DNA of 52,249 bases, taken from positions 61,853 through 114,101 of the forward strand of contig DDZT01000018.1 of the NCBI GenBank assembly GCA_002346435.1, written 5' to 3'. Position 1 is the first letter of the stretch. Each line of letters opens with the position of its first letter. A program made the position numbers and the translations under genes. Shown here one piece after another: positions 28,301 through 35,412 of the stretch. The notes under the pieces were generated by a model that searched no databases, was not told the origin of the DNA, and was given only the letters and a program-made list of their open reading frames with translations. Source of the stretch: Anaerolineales bacterium UBA3001. GTDB taxonomy: Bacteria; Chloroflexota; Anaerolineae; Anaerolineales; UBA11657.

Positions 28301-29508
28301 TGGCATTTGAAGGTGCAGAAATAGAGGCGCGTGAACATGGAAAATCAGTCGATTTGGCGCAGGTTACTAAAACCATGTTTGAAATGTCAGGTGTGGCAGC
28401 AAACTTTAGTCGTTCAGAGTTAGATGAATTGTCATTCGACAATATCAAAGATGCGGTTCATACTCGTATTCAAGATAGGATTGGGACAGACCTATTGACA
28501 AAGTTTCAGCGTAGATTAGAAAAACGTACTGGTTTGGATATGGAGATACAGGTACCAGTCTGGAATGAACTAAATTGGGAAGACTGGAATGATGAAGTTC
28601 TTGAGATTGTGTCGGAATCTCAAAATGCTGTCATAGACAATCACATAAGCGAAATTACGTTGGTGCTAGACAAACAATTGTCAAAGCCAGAAGAACTATC
28701 GCGCAGCGACATGGGGCGTTTGATACTGGATATGGCCTATAGTAAAGATGTTGTTTTTCATGAAAAGAGTCGACAACGTTTGGTGCGGATGGAGCAGCGA
28801 TTTCCTTATGTATATCATGCAGCAGAATTACTTGAAGGAGAATCGGAGAAAAGTGTGATTGAGCAGGTGTTACGACATCTTCAGGCAGCGACAGAACAAC
28901 TTAAGACTGGTTGGGGTGAGTTGGAGATACAACGATTACAGTCTGAGAAATTATCAGATCTGAATGAAAATGCAGCGTTGTTGGTCCAAGAAGAACTCGG
29001 AGAAGAGAATTTTAATTCTGTAGAATCCAGTGATTTGAGCTCTCTTTCTGGAGGCTTGAAAGATCTAGTAAGTTCGGCTCTTGGGCGTGGTGTAATGGTC
29101 GGACTGTATCGTCAGATATTGCTTTCAATTAGTGGTCAATTATGGGTTGATTATCTTACATCTATGGAAGCACTTAGGACGTCAGTTGGGTTAGAAGCTT
29201 ATGCGCAACGTGACCCTTTGACTGCATACAAGAGCCGAGCTTTTGATTTGTTCAGACAGCTGCTTGTTGATATGAGATCCTCGTTGGTATCACGTATGTT
29301 CACATCCACTCCTATAGAACTCACTGGCGTAAATACCCAATCTATTGCAGAAGATTCCAAAGCAGATACTAATAAAGTATTGCGTCGTAACGATCCCTGT
29401 TGGTGTGGTAGTGGTAAGAAATTCAAGAATTGTCACATGAACAAATCTAATACGAGCGGTAACAAACCTCAACAACGTGCAAAGCCATCAATTGCTGATA
29501 TCAAGTAG
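25309..29508 (+). CDS. secA: Protein translocase subunit SecA, unusually long
   Basis: ATPase motor that drives preproteins through SecYEG. The core is standard: Walker A TGEGKT at residues 119-124, DEVD at 249-252, VMPGRRWSDGLHQA, TTSVES ending at residue 524, NAKKH at 631-635, NMAGRGVDIKLGG, and GSERHEARRIDNQLRGRASR. The C-terminal zinc motif CWCGSGKKFKNCH (C-x-C-x8-C-H) binds SecB or ribosomes in other bacteria. At 1399 residues it is far longer than the usual 800-1000. About 80 extra residues lie in the second nucleotide-binding domain (roughly 538-622), and about 400 extra residues, mainly predicted helix, lie between the helical scaffold/wing region after residue 850 and the zinc tail. 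The frame is open throughout with no sign of a fusion to another known gene. Confidence 0.95.
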   Translation: MLKKILTVVGGNPTARDLKLYEQVAADIDYLEPEYKALSDSELRSKTDFFREKLQSAISGIPDLEDQLEMESQVMQDILTHAFATVREAAVRTIGLRHYPVQLVGGQVLHDGRIAEMRTGEGKTLVATLPLYLNALVGRGAHLVTVNDYLARRDAKWMGPIFHMLGMSVGILQDASRTDNAQMAYLFDPTQESPQEDNNLVRLVPRNEAYSADITYGTNNEFGFDYLRDNIAHRIEDRRQRELHYSIIDEVDNVLIDSARTPLIISGPAQDDPEMYIELAKVVRRLKPEHYEIDDRSRTMSMTDEGYDRVEEILGKTLRDPDSPEDITMEQAQIQSHLEQALRAEFIFKRNKDYLVRGGRVVIVDDFTGRVMPGRRWSDGLHQAVEAKEGVAIQAENVTYATITLQNFFRMYNTLSGMSGTAVTEAEEFDKIYQIDVVPIPTHLDFRARVDPELTEISYKEEGSKFSYIANVNDPDNPLLHRRKDYDDLVFRTEEAKLRSLTQEVLARHVSGQPMLIGTTSVESSEHLSMRFRSTELRQIALVWLLRDIWFEQNEREEDGRAVPELSDLNLPLDKLKKSHLRSLGKDLKVRLNPTTQDNLVRLCNILGLEDSLAIDLKTVLEAGMSCQVLNAKKHDEESRIIARAGSLGAITIATNMAGRGVDIKLGGEISEDTLANVNRVLKRSGQFDAFDMTHESRKKALQLLSNDDYGIYVDEVKTFLKYMLDEQLVRELGGLHVVGSERHEARRIDNQLRGRASRQGDPGSSRFYLSLEDELMRRFGGANVSSLMEKLNIDEAMPIEHGIVNKSIEQSQTRVEGANFDVRKHLLEYDDVLNVQRTKFYDQRDRIFGKEDLTSDVAEMLASEVNRRVTLFTKDEEGWWRLLAWLDNVQPTIESNDSDLFFSFSIELLLDALGETVSSLGNLWLAQQGSEETIDLEDCKRIVAEERSNVIEALLTMARRSADLALERMLIAYSAEINNLEDQIPRFINEKCELADMAFEGAEIEAREHGKSVDLAQVTKTMFEMSGVAANFSRSELDELSFDNIKDAVHTRIQDRIGTDLLTKFQRRLEKRTGLDMEIQVPVWNELNWEDWNDEVLEIVSESQNAVIDNHISEITLVLDKQLSKPEELSRSDMGRLILDMAYSKDVVFHEKSRQRLVRMEQRFPYVYHAAELLEGESEKSVIEQVLRHLQAATEQLKTGWGELEIQRLQSEKLSDLNENAALLVQEELGEENFNSVESSDLSSLSGGLKDLVSSALGRGVMVGLYRQILLSISGQLWVDYLTSMEALRTSVGLEAYAQRDPLTAYKSRAFDLFRQLLVDMRSSLVSRMFTSTPIELTGVNTQSIAEDSKADTNKVLRRNDPCWCGSGKKFKNCHMNKSNTSGNKPQQRAKPSIADIK

Positions 29509-29526
29509 CAATACTAGGTTTGGATT

Positions 29527-30339
29527 TCAGATAGTTTTGGGACTAGGTTGGCATTTTGGGCAATAGTAAGTTCCTCTTTGTGATACAGTTGTGCGAACAA
29601 TTGTAGAGTCACACATTTGACATGCCTTGCCATGTTGACCATATACACTAAAGTGGTACTGGTGGCTTCCACCTTTATATACCCAATCAATGCTAGAACC
29701 ACCATGACGTATTCCATCACGAAGGACTTTTCGTATGTTTCGCCATAGATTGTGCGAGTCAGTTGTGGATATCATATTACTCAGTGTAGTGGGGTGTAAT
29801 CTTGATAGATGAAGAGCTTCGTCAGTATAGATGTTTCCCATGCCGGCGAGGAAATGTTGGTCTAATAGAAGGGGCTTTAACATTCGTTTGTGTTTACTTA
29901 ACATTTGACAAAAAACTGAGCGAGTAAACTGTTTGGAAAGTGGTTCTGGTCCAAGCTTTGAGGTAATTGTTTCGGCTGATTGAACTAGATATACTCGTCC
30001 GAATTTGCGTACATCTGTAAAACGCAATTCTTGCCGGTTGTCAAAAGTTAGTGTTGTGTGGGCGTACTTATCTATTGCTTTTTCGGGTGCAGCGACATAT
30101 AGGTCACCACTCATTCTAAGATGTATTATCAATACATCAGTGCTAAGTTGGAAGACTAGAAATTTACCACGCCTCTCCAAATCAGTGATTTCCTGCCCAC
30201 AAATTCTTTGTCTGAATTCAACTGGATTTGGAGTATGTATGTGACGCGGCCATCCGATATGTACTTCTTGTATTGTACGGCCTGTACAGGGTGCCTGTAA
30301 TTGCCGTACTCGAGTTTCTACCTCTGGAAGTTCGGGCAT
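29527..30339 (-). CDS. fpg: Formamidopyrimidine-DNA glycosylase
   Basis: Base-excision repair enzyme (Fpg/MutM) that removes 8-oxoguanine and formamidopyrimidines and nicks the abasic site. The 270 residues begin MPELPEVETRVRQL, with the catalytic N-terminal proline and adjacent Glu intact, which fixes the start codon. The helix-two-turn-helix region (LLLDQHFLAGMGNIYTDEAL) and the C-terminal zinc finger with CQMCD and YYCPKCQ are complete. It is convergent with secA and sits 48 bases downstream of the tRNA-Asn gene on the same strand. Confidence 0.95.
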   Translation of the reverse strand: MPELPEVETRVRQLQAPCTGRTIQEVHIGWPRHIHTPNPVEFRQRICGQEITDLERRGKFLVFQLSTDVLIIHLRMSGDLYVAAPEKAIDKYAHTTLTFDNRQELRFTDVRKFGRVYLVQSAETITSKLGPEPLSKQFTRSVFCQMLSKHKRMLKPLLLDQHFLAGMGNIYTDEALHLSRLHPTTLSNMISTTDSHNLWRNIRKVLRDGIRHGGSSIDWVYKGGSHQYHFSVYGQHGKACQMCDSTIVRTTVSQRGTYYCPKCQPSPKTI

Positions 30340-30387
30340 TATAAAGTTCGAAGCTTATTTTCTGAAAATACGGTTTACTAAATAGAG

Positions 30388-30460
30388 CTCCTCGGACAGG
30401 ACTTGAACCTGTAACCAATCGGTTAACAGCCGATCGCTCTGCCAATTGAGCTACCGAGGA
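30388..30460 (-). tRNA. tRNA-Asn (anticodon GTT)
   Basis: The 73-base minus-strand sequence folds into a full cloverleaf. The acceptor stem is TCCTCGG with CCGAGGA and discriminator G; the D arm is GCTCAATTGGCAGAGC; the anticodon loop CTGTTAAC gives anticodon GTT; the T arm is ACAGGTTCAAGTCCTGT. The 3' CCA is not encoded. A strong promoter ends ten bases upstream. Confidence 0.96.
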
Positions 30461-30470
30461 ATGCTTGGCG

Positions 30471-30500
30471 ATTATAGCTGGCGTATTAGCGCAATGTCAA
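30471..30500 (-). promoter_or_regulatory. Promoter of tRNA-Asn
   Basis: On the minus strand TTGACA (plus-strand 30495-30500) and TATAAT (30471-30476) both match consensus perfectly, with an 18-base spacer. The -10 ends ten bases before the mature tRNA 5' end. Confidence 0.8.
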
Positions 30501-30642
30501 GGCTTAATTAGGTAGTTGTGATTTGAATCAATTGGTTTACAAGTTAGTTTAATTGTGTCTGCAACTATATGCTAACATCTATTAAATGTAATCACTACTC
30601 AATTGACATACTGGAATAAGCGTATTCTTGACTTAATAATTT

Positions 30643-31692
30643 TTATAATGAGTCGTCTTCAATCCAGATAGAAGCATCTGAAGGCAGCTCCAATTTTATT
30701 TTTGTGCCTACTTTTGGTATGAGCGATGGAGTTGGTACTTCAAATTTAAGCTGTAATTCATTTGAGACTATTATCTTCAAATCTACTAGTGCACCTCGAA
30801 ATGATATACCAGCTAATATACCTGACAATGTGCCATGTTCAGACAATTGTGCTCCTCGTGGTCGAACAAGTATCCGCGGATTTTTCATATGTTTAGGTGG
30901 TGGTTGAGACACCGGTATCAAGCTTTTTTCCGAAATTCTCACTCCGTTGCTCTTATCAACAGATACTATAGACTTTTCTAAAATATTAGTTAGTCCAAGG
31001 AAACGCGCTACAAATGTAGACACTGGATGTTCATAAATATCCCTAGGACGACCTATTTGTATTAGTTGCCCGGCATTCATTATCGCTACACGATCGGCTA
31101 TTGCAAAAGCTTCATCTTGGTCATGAGTGACATATATAACAGTTTGTTCAAGCTTAGTAAGTATTTGACGTAATTCATGCAACAGTTGCTCGCGCAAATT
31201 GCGGTCAAGTGAACCTAGTGGTTCATCTAGCATTAGTAATCTTGGCTTTGGTGCAATTGTACGTGCAAGTGCTACTCGTTGTTGTTCTCCACCAGAAAGA
31301 CTTAGTACATCTCTATTAGCTAAGTCTTTCATTCCAACCATATTCAGAATTGCAGACACTTGTTTATCAATTGCTGCTGGATCCAGACGTAGCTGTTTTA
31401 ATCCGAATGCTACATTACCATATACATTTCGGTGGGGAAATAGGGCATTATCTTGGAACATCAGACCGAAATTACGTAGATGTGGTGGTACGCTTGTTAG
31501 TGAGATACCATTCCATCGTATCATACCCGTGTCAGGTATCGTCAGACCGGCCACTATACTCAGTAGTGTAGATTTACCACAGCCACTTGGTCCTAATATT
31601 GAAATAATCTCCCCTTTTGCTACCGAGAATGATATTTGGTTCAAAGCTTCCATACTCTCGTAAGATTTTGAGATATCAATTATTTCTAGCAT
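30643..31692 (-). CDS. thiQ: ABC transporter ATP-binding protein, thiamine uptake (ThiQ-like)
   Basis: ATPase subunit of the importer encoded with the two genes upstream. The 349 residues show Walker A GPSGCGKST, the signature LSGGEQQRVALAR, Walker B LLMLDEPLGSLD and switch His THDQDEAFAIADR. A C-terminal TOBE-like regulatory domain makes it longer than Escherichia coli ThiQ and closer to the PotA/FbpC type. By sequence alone it could serve iron or polyamine uptake; the TPP riboswitch at the head of the operon makes thiamine or a thiamine precursor the best substrate. ATG at 31692 is preferred over the adjacent TTG because AAGGTG lies six bases upstream. Confidence 0.85.
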   Translation of the reverse strand: MLEIIDISKSYESMEALNQISFSVAKGEIISILGPSGCGKSTLLSIVAGLTIPDTGMIRWNGISLTSVPPHLRNFGLMFQDNALFPHRNVYGNVAFGLKQLRLDPAAIDKQVSAILNMVGMKDLANRDVLSLSGGEQQRVALARTIAPKPRLLMLDEPLGSLDRNLREQLLHELRQILTKLEQTVIYVTHDQDEAFAIADRVAIMNAGQLIQIGRPRDIYEHPVSTFVARFLGLTNILEKSIVSVDKSNGVRISEKSLIPVSQPPPKHMKNPRILVRPRGAQLSEHGTLSGILAGISFRGALVDLKIIVSNELQLKFEVPTPSLIPKVGTKIKLELPSDASIWIEDDSL

Positions 31693-31708
31693 CAACTACA
31701 CCTTATGA

Positions 31709-33418
31709 TTAGAATTCTGATATTGCGTTTGGCCGAATTGCTTCTATACAAAATATGCTTGTTCCACAAAAGATCATTAGAATTGTGCTTAAGGCCATAG
31801 CTTGACCATAATTTAGAGCGCCGGGTAGCGAAAGGTAGCGATATATCGCCATCGGTACTGTAGTAAATTCAGGACGTGATAGAAGTATCGTTGCTCCAAA
31901 TTCGCCTATTGAAATTGTAAATGCAAAAGCTCCAGCTACTAGTATGGCACGACCAATGATTGGCAGGTCTATTTCGCGCCAAATCTGTATTGGGTTGGCA
32001 CCTAGCATAGCAGCGGCTTTTCGTAGTTGCGGATTGATGATTGTCCATGATGGAAGCAGGCTACGTATTACAAAAGGAAAAGCTACTAGCGTGTGAGCTA
32101 ATGGTACCAGTAATGAAGATGTACGCATATTAAATGGGGTGCGACTAAATACTAGTAATAATCCGAGTCCTAAAGTTACTGCCGATGTTCCTAATGGAAG
32201 CATTAGTATAGGTTCTAACAACTGTGTTAGTCTAGTTTTGCGCGTTAGCATCCATGTTGCAGGCAGTCCTATTGCCAGAGCACTTAGCGTGGTAATCACT
32301 GCATTTCTAAATGAAAATAAGATTGTTTCAATTGGAGTGACGAAGAAGATTGAATTTCTTCTGTTGACAAAAAGTTCATGATAATAGTTGAGTGTGAAAC
32401 CTGTACTTATATTTTCGCGTTCTCCGCGATCAGGTTCGAACTTGTATACAGAACTGAAAGCCAAAGTTATCAGAGGCACTACCAATACGATAATTAGTAT
32501 TGTAATCACGATAACAATAGATATGCGCTTTTTCCAATTAAGCTGTTGTCTTCTAATTGATGGCAAGCGATTAGTTTGCAAAGGTCGGTGTGTTTTTCGA
32601 GAAAGACGCGCGTACAATATAGTTAATCCTAATGTGCATATGAGTTGTATCACAGATAACAAGGCTGCCATCTCCAAGTCAAAGAAATTGATTGTTTGAC
32701 GATAAATTGCTACTTCGAGTGTTGAGAATATAGGCCCTCCTAGTATAAGTATTACACCAAAAGAAGTGAAATTAAATATGAATACCAAGAGAGCAGCTGA
32801 AACAATTGCTGGTGTTAGAAGTGGCAAAGTTATACCTAAAAACGCTCTAAATTGGGTAGCGCCGAGACATCGAGCAGCTTTAATCATTTTTGGGTCCATG
32901 AGAGTCCAGTAATCACCAACCAGTCGTAGTATGATAGTTGTGTTATAGAAGACATGTGCTATTAGTATTGCCCATAGGGTGTGATTAAGAATTATTGGTG
33001 CAGTTTCCAAGTCGAGCCAGGTTATTAGAGTTCTATTTATCCACCCATTTGGACCAAGTGTGGATGTGAAACTTGCAGCTACAACAACCGTGGGTAACAC
33101 AAAAGGGATTGCTGTGATAGCCCTAAGAATACTCTTGCCCCAGAAATTGTAGTGTGCTAATAGGTAGGCTCCTGGGAGTCCGATGGCTAGAGTGAGTATT
33201 GTGGAAAGTGTTGCTTGCCACATGGTAAACCACAGAGTCTTAGTAACATAGGGTTGTCTGACAAGTTCCAGGAGTTGCACGAGACTGCGTAGTCCCACGA
33301 GACTTTTGCTGAGAATTGTTGCCAGTGGATAGAAGTAAAATAGAGTTAGGAATGCTAAAGGTACTATCCATAACAGAGCATATTTAGGGTGAAGGTACTT
33401 ACTTGTTTTATTGTTCAC
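31709..33418 (-). CDS. thiP: ABC transporter permease, thiamine uptake (ThiP-like, fused double permease)
   Basis: A single polypeptide of about 569 residues with two copies of the binding-protein-dependent permease domain, about 12 transmembrane helices in total, as in ThiP and FbpB. Each half carries the cytoplasmic EAA loop that contacts the ATPase: AARCLGATQFRAFLGITLP in the first, AAAMLGANPIQIWREIDLP in the second. The GTG at 33418, five bases after the stop of the binding-protein gene, is chosen. A TTG at 33460 would extend the protein by 14 residues into that gene and has a badly spaced ribosome binding site, but cannot be excluded. Confidence 0.86.
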   Translation of the reverse strand: MNNKTSKYLHPKYALLWIVPLAFLTLFYFYPLATILSKSLVGLRSLVQLLELVRQPYVTKTLWFTMWQATLSTILTLAIGLPGAYLLAHYNFWGKSILRAITAIPFVLPTVVVAASFTSTLGPNGWINRTLITWLDLETAPIILNHTLWAILIAHVFYNTTIILRLVGDYWTLMDPKMIKAARCLGATQFRAFLGITLPLLTPAIVSAALLVFIFNFTSFGVILILGGPIFSTLEVAIYRQTINFFDLEMAALLSVIQLICTLGLTILYARLSRKTHRPLQTNRLPSIRRQQLNWKKRISIVIVITILIIVLVVPLITLAFSSVYKFEPDRGERENISTGFTLNYYHELFVNRRNSIFFVTPIETILFSFRNAVITTLSALAIGLPATWMLTRKTRLTQLLEPILMLPLGTSAVTLGLGLLLVFSRTPFNMRTSSLLVPLAHTLVAFPFVIRSLLPSWTIINPQLRKAAAMLGANPIQIWREIDLPIIGRAILVAGAFAFTISIGEFGATILLSRPEFTTVPMAIYRYLSLPGALNYGQAMALSTILMIFCGTSIFCIEAIRPNAISEF

Positions 33419-33423
33419 ATTGA

Positions 33424-34491
33424 TTAATTCAACATTAGCGCACTCCAGGATTTGATCCAATTCTCCCTGTGAGTGTCGATGTCTTCTGGAGATACTATAG
33501 ATGGATTATTGGCTAGTTGTGCATGTTCAATGAATTCCAATGGTAATTCAGCTTCAGTGTTTACAGGAAACATAAACATTTGCATTGGTATATCTTCTTG
33601 GAAAGGTTTGCTGATCATAAAATCAATCCAAGCTTCTGATAGCATACGATTCGAAGTACCATTCAATATTCCTACGAATTCTATTTGTCGAAAGCATGTT
33701 TCATCTGCTACTATGCTGCCAGTCGGTGCTTCTTCAATTGGTTCAGTCGCAAATATGACTTCAGCAGGAGGGCTTGAAGCGTAAGATACAACTAGAGGAT
33801 AATTGCCTTTTCCGCTGCTGCCACTAAATTCAGTGTAGTAAGCAGTTTCCCAGTTTTCCACTATTTTCACGCCATTGTTTTTTAGATCTAACCAATAATC
33901 CAGATATTGCTCTTGACCAAAATGGCCTATAGTTGCCAGAAGAAATGCCAAACCAGGTGAAGAAGCAGCTGGATTTTGTACCACTAGTAGATTGGCATAA
34001 TCAGGGTTTGTTAGACTTTGTAGAGAGTCGGGTATTTCTATGTCATTAGCATTGAAGTATGACTTATCATAGTTTAGACACACGTCCCCATAATTAATCG
34101 GAGTTACACGTTGTTGCGTGTCTAACAAGAATTCCTTTTCTAGATCATATGCATTTGGTGATTCATATTTTTCCAGAATATCGTTATCCAGTGCTCTAGT
34201 TAGTAAGGTGTTGTCAATACCATAGATAACATCCGCTAGTGGTTCACTCTTATTCAGTATTGCTAAATTCACAGTTGTACTTGCATCACCTGAATTCAAT
34301 ATATTTACTTTCACATTGTGCTGTTCCTGAAAACTAGATATTACTTCTTCAGATACTGCAAAAGAATCATGAGTCATTATTGTTAAAGTCAGACTATCTT
34401 GTGGTTCAGATGTTGCATTGTCACATGATGTCAGTGAGAGTATGCTTGTAAATGATGCTAATATAATAATTGTTTTTGATGCTATATTCAT
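33424..34491 (-). CDS. thiB: Thiamine-type ABC transporter substrate-binding lipoprotein
   Basis: 355-residue periplasmic-binding-protein-like lipoprotein anchored outside the cytoplasmic membrane. The signal peptide ends in the lipobox LSLTSC with the lipidated cysteine near residue 23. The fold is of the iron/thiamine binding group (type II): DSLTLTIMTHDSFAVSEEVISSF at its start is split here as LTIMTHDSF and SEEVISSFQEQ, and INYGDVCLNYDK matches the ThiB hinge region. It overlaps the upstream pyrophosphokinase gene by four bases (ATGA), so expression is coupled under the TPP riboswitch. The ligand, thiamine or a phosphorylated or precursor form, is inferred from that context. Confidence 0.86.
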   Translation of the reverse strand: MNIASKTIIILASFTSILSLTSCDNATSEPQDSLTLTIMTHDSFAVSEEVISSFQEQHNVKVNILNSGDASTTVNLAILNKSEPLADVIYGIDNTLLTRALDNDILEKYESPNAYDLEKEFLLDTQQRVTPINYGDVCLNYDKSYFNANDIEIPDSLQSLTNPDYANLLVVQNPAASSPGLAFLLATIGHFGQEQYLDYWLDLKNNGVKIVENWETAYYTEFSGSSGKGNYPLVVSYASSPPAEVIFATEPIEEAPTGSIVADETCFRQIEFVGILNGTSNRMLSEAWIDFMISKPFQEDIPMQMFMFPVNTEAELPLEFIEHAQLANNPSIVSPEDIDTHRENWIKSWSALMLN

Positions 34492-35147
34492 TTGTTTCTC
34501 CCGATTACTGTACAGATTAATAATCCTTTTTTTATTTTAATTGTTGCTTGTCTTTTAACTAGCTTATTGCTAAGACTGAATGTTGATCCGAAAGTCAGTG
34601 TTTTATCATCTAGTTTGTATTCTAGACCAGAGGCAGTTGCTCCAACAACAGTGTTGCTTAATGGGATGAACGAGATTGTGTCCCCTGGTGTTCCATTGAT
34701 AGAGTATGTATGGCCAGCACGTATAAGACTTATCTCCTGATTATTATCTACTATACGAATGCGCGCCGATTCGAATCTATTATGCGCTAATAGCATTATG
34801 TTTCCCAAAGTATGATCCCATCGTCCTCCGAGTGCAGACAAAACAATCATTTCTTTCACACCTTTTTTTATAGCAAGGGTAATTGCAAGCTCTAAATCAG
34901 TTTCGTTTTTCCGGACCGGATATGTTAATACTTGGGTTCCAAGCGCGATCAATTCGTTGAGTTCGGGCTTTGAAATTGAATCTAAATCACCAATTATTAT
35001 TTGTGGAGTACAACCGGCGTCTAGACAATGTTTGCCCCCTCCATCTGCGGCTATGAGCAGATCTTTTGAGGAGATCATTGAAGTGAGATCTGTCCGGACA
35101 GACTGATTGCTATTAGCAATTATTATGGCTCGTTCAAATTCTGTCAT
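34488..35147 (-). CDS. thiN: Thiamine pyrophosphokinase
   Basis: Converts thiamine and ATP to thiamine diphosphate (TPP) and AMP. The 219 residues hold the family motifs LLIAADGGGKHCLDAG, IIIGDLDSI, the KNETDLE substrate motif and ALGGRWDHTLGNIMLL, with a C-terminal beta-sandwich. It is the first gene after the TPP riboswitch and is coupled to the transport genes. The operon therefore imports thiamine and activates it, and it is shut off by its own product. Confidence 0.93.
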   Translation of the reverse strand: MTEFERAIIIANSNQSVRTDLTSMISSKDLLIAADGGGKHCLDAGCTPQIIIGDLDSISKPELNELIALGTQVLTYPVRKNETDLELAITLAIKKGVKEMIVLSALGGRWDHTLGNIMLLAHNRFESARIRIVDNNQEISLIRAGHTYSINGTPGDTISFIPLSNTVVGATASGLEYKLDDKTLTFGSTFSLSNKLVKRQATIKIKKGLLICTVIGRNK

Positions 35148-35160
35148 ACAAAACTACCTT

Positions 35161-35201
35161 AAACAATAATACGCCTCCAAAGTTATGTTTGAGAGGCGTA
35201 T
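35161..35201 (-). terminator. Riboswitch-controlled intrinsic terminator
   Basis: On the minus strand ATACGCCTC (35193-35201) pairs with GAGGCGTAT (35169-35177) around a 15-base loop, followed by TATTGTTT. It lies between the TPP aptamer and the thiN start codon, the usual expression platform position. Confidence 0.75.
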
Positions 35202-35209
35202 AAAAGCGA

Positions 35210-35300
35210 TGCTTCCCTTCGCCGGCATTACCCGAATCAGGTTCTGTGGGTCGCAGGATACCATCTGCCTCTCAGCCTGATCAATCAGACTCCCCAAGTA
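35210..35300 (-). ncRNA. TPP (thiamine pyrophosphate) riboswitch aptamer
   Basis: The minus strand carries the THI-box core: GGGGAGTC near the 5' end, GGCTGAGAGG, then GACCCACAGAACCTGATTCG and GGTAATGCCGGCGAAGGGAAG. This order and these segments are diagnostic for the TPP-binding aptamer. It heads the thiN-thiB-thiP-thiQ operon and is followed by a terminator hairpin, so TPP should cause premature termination. Confidence 0.96.
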
Positions 35301-35318
35301 TTAGTTATTGTTTGCCGG

Positions 35319-35347
35319 AGTGTAACACCTGTGTATTGTAGTGTCAA
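35319..35347 (-). promoter_or_regulatory. Promoter of the thiamine operon
   Basis: On the minus strand TTGACA (plus-strand 35342-35347) and TACACT (35319-35324) are 17 bases apart, with TGT before the -10 (extended -10). The start near 35312 is about a dozen bases before the aptamer. Confidence 0.7.
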
Positions 35348-35351
35348 TCGG

Positions 35352-35380
35352 TTGCTCTACGTCAGCACGCCGCATATAAT
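35352..35380 (+). promoter_or_regulatory. Promoter of polA
   Basis: TATAAT at 35375-35380 is perfect; TTGCTC at 35352-35357 is a half-matching -35 at 17 bases. The start near 35387 gives a leader of about 26 bases. Confidence 0.5.
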
Positions 35381-35412
35381 GCCAAATACAATATACTAAC
35401 AAATGGTTCTCT

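Noticed and set aside
27837..28448. Long minus-strand open frames within secA
   Set aside because: They are antisense shadows of the secA reading frame with Ser/Arg-rich composition and no start signals.
30218..30445. Minus-strand open frame across the tRNA-Asn gene and the start of fpg
   Set aside because: Its first residues are a translation of the tRNA itself (MAERSAVNR-type), and the rest overlaps fpg out of frame. It is a shadow, not a gene.
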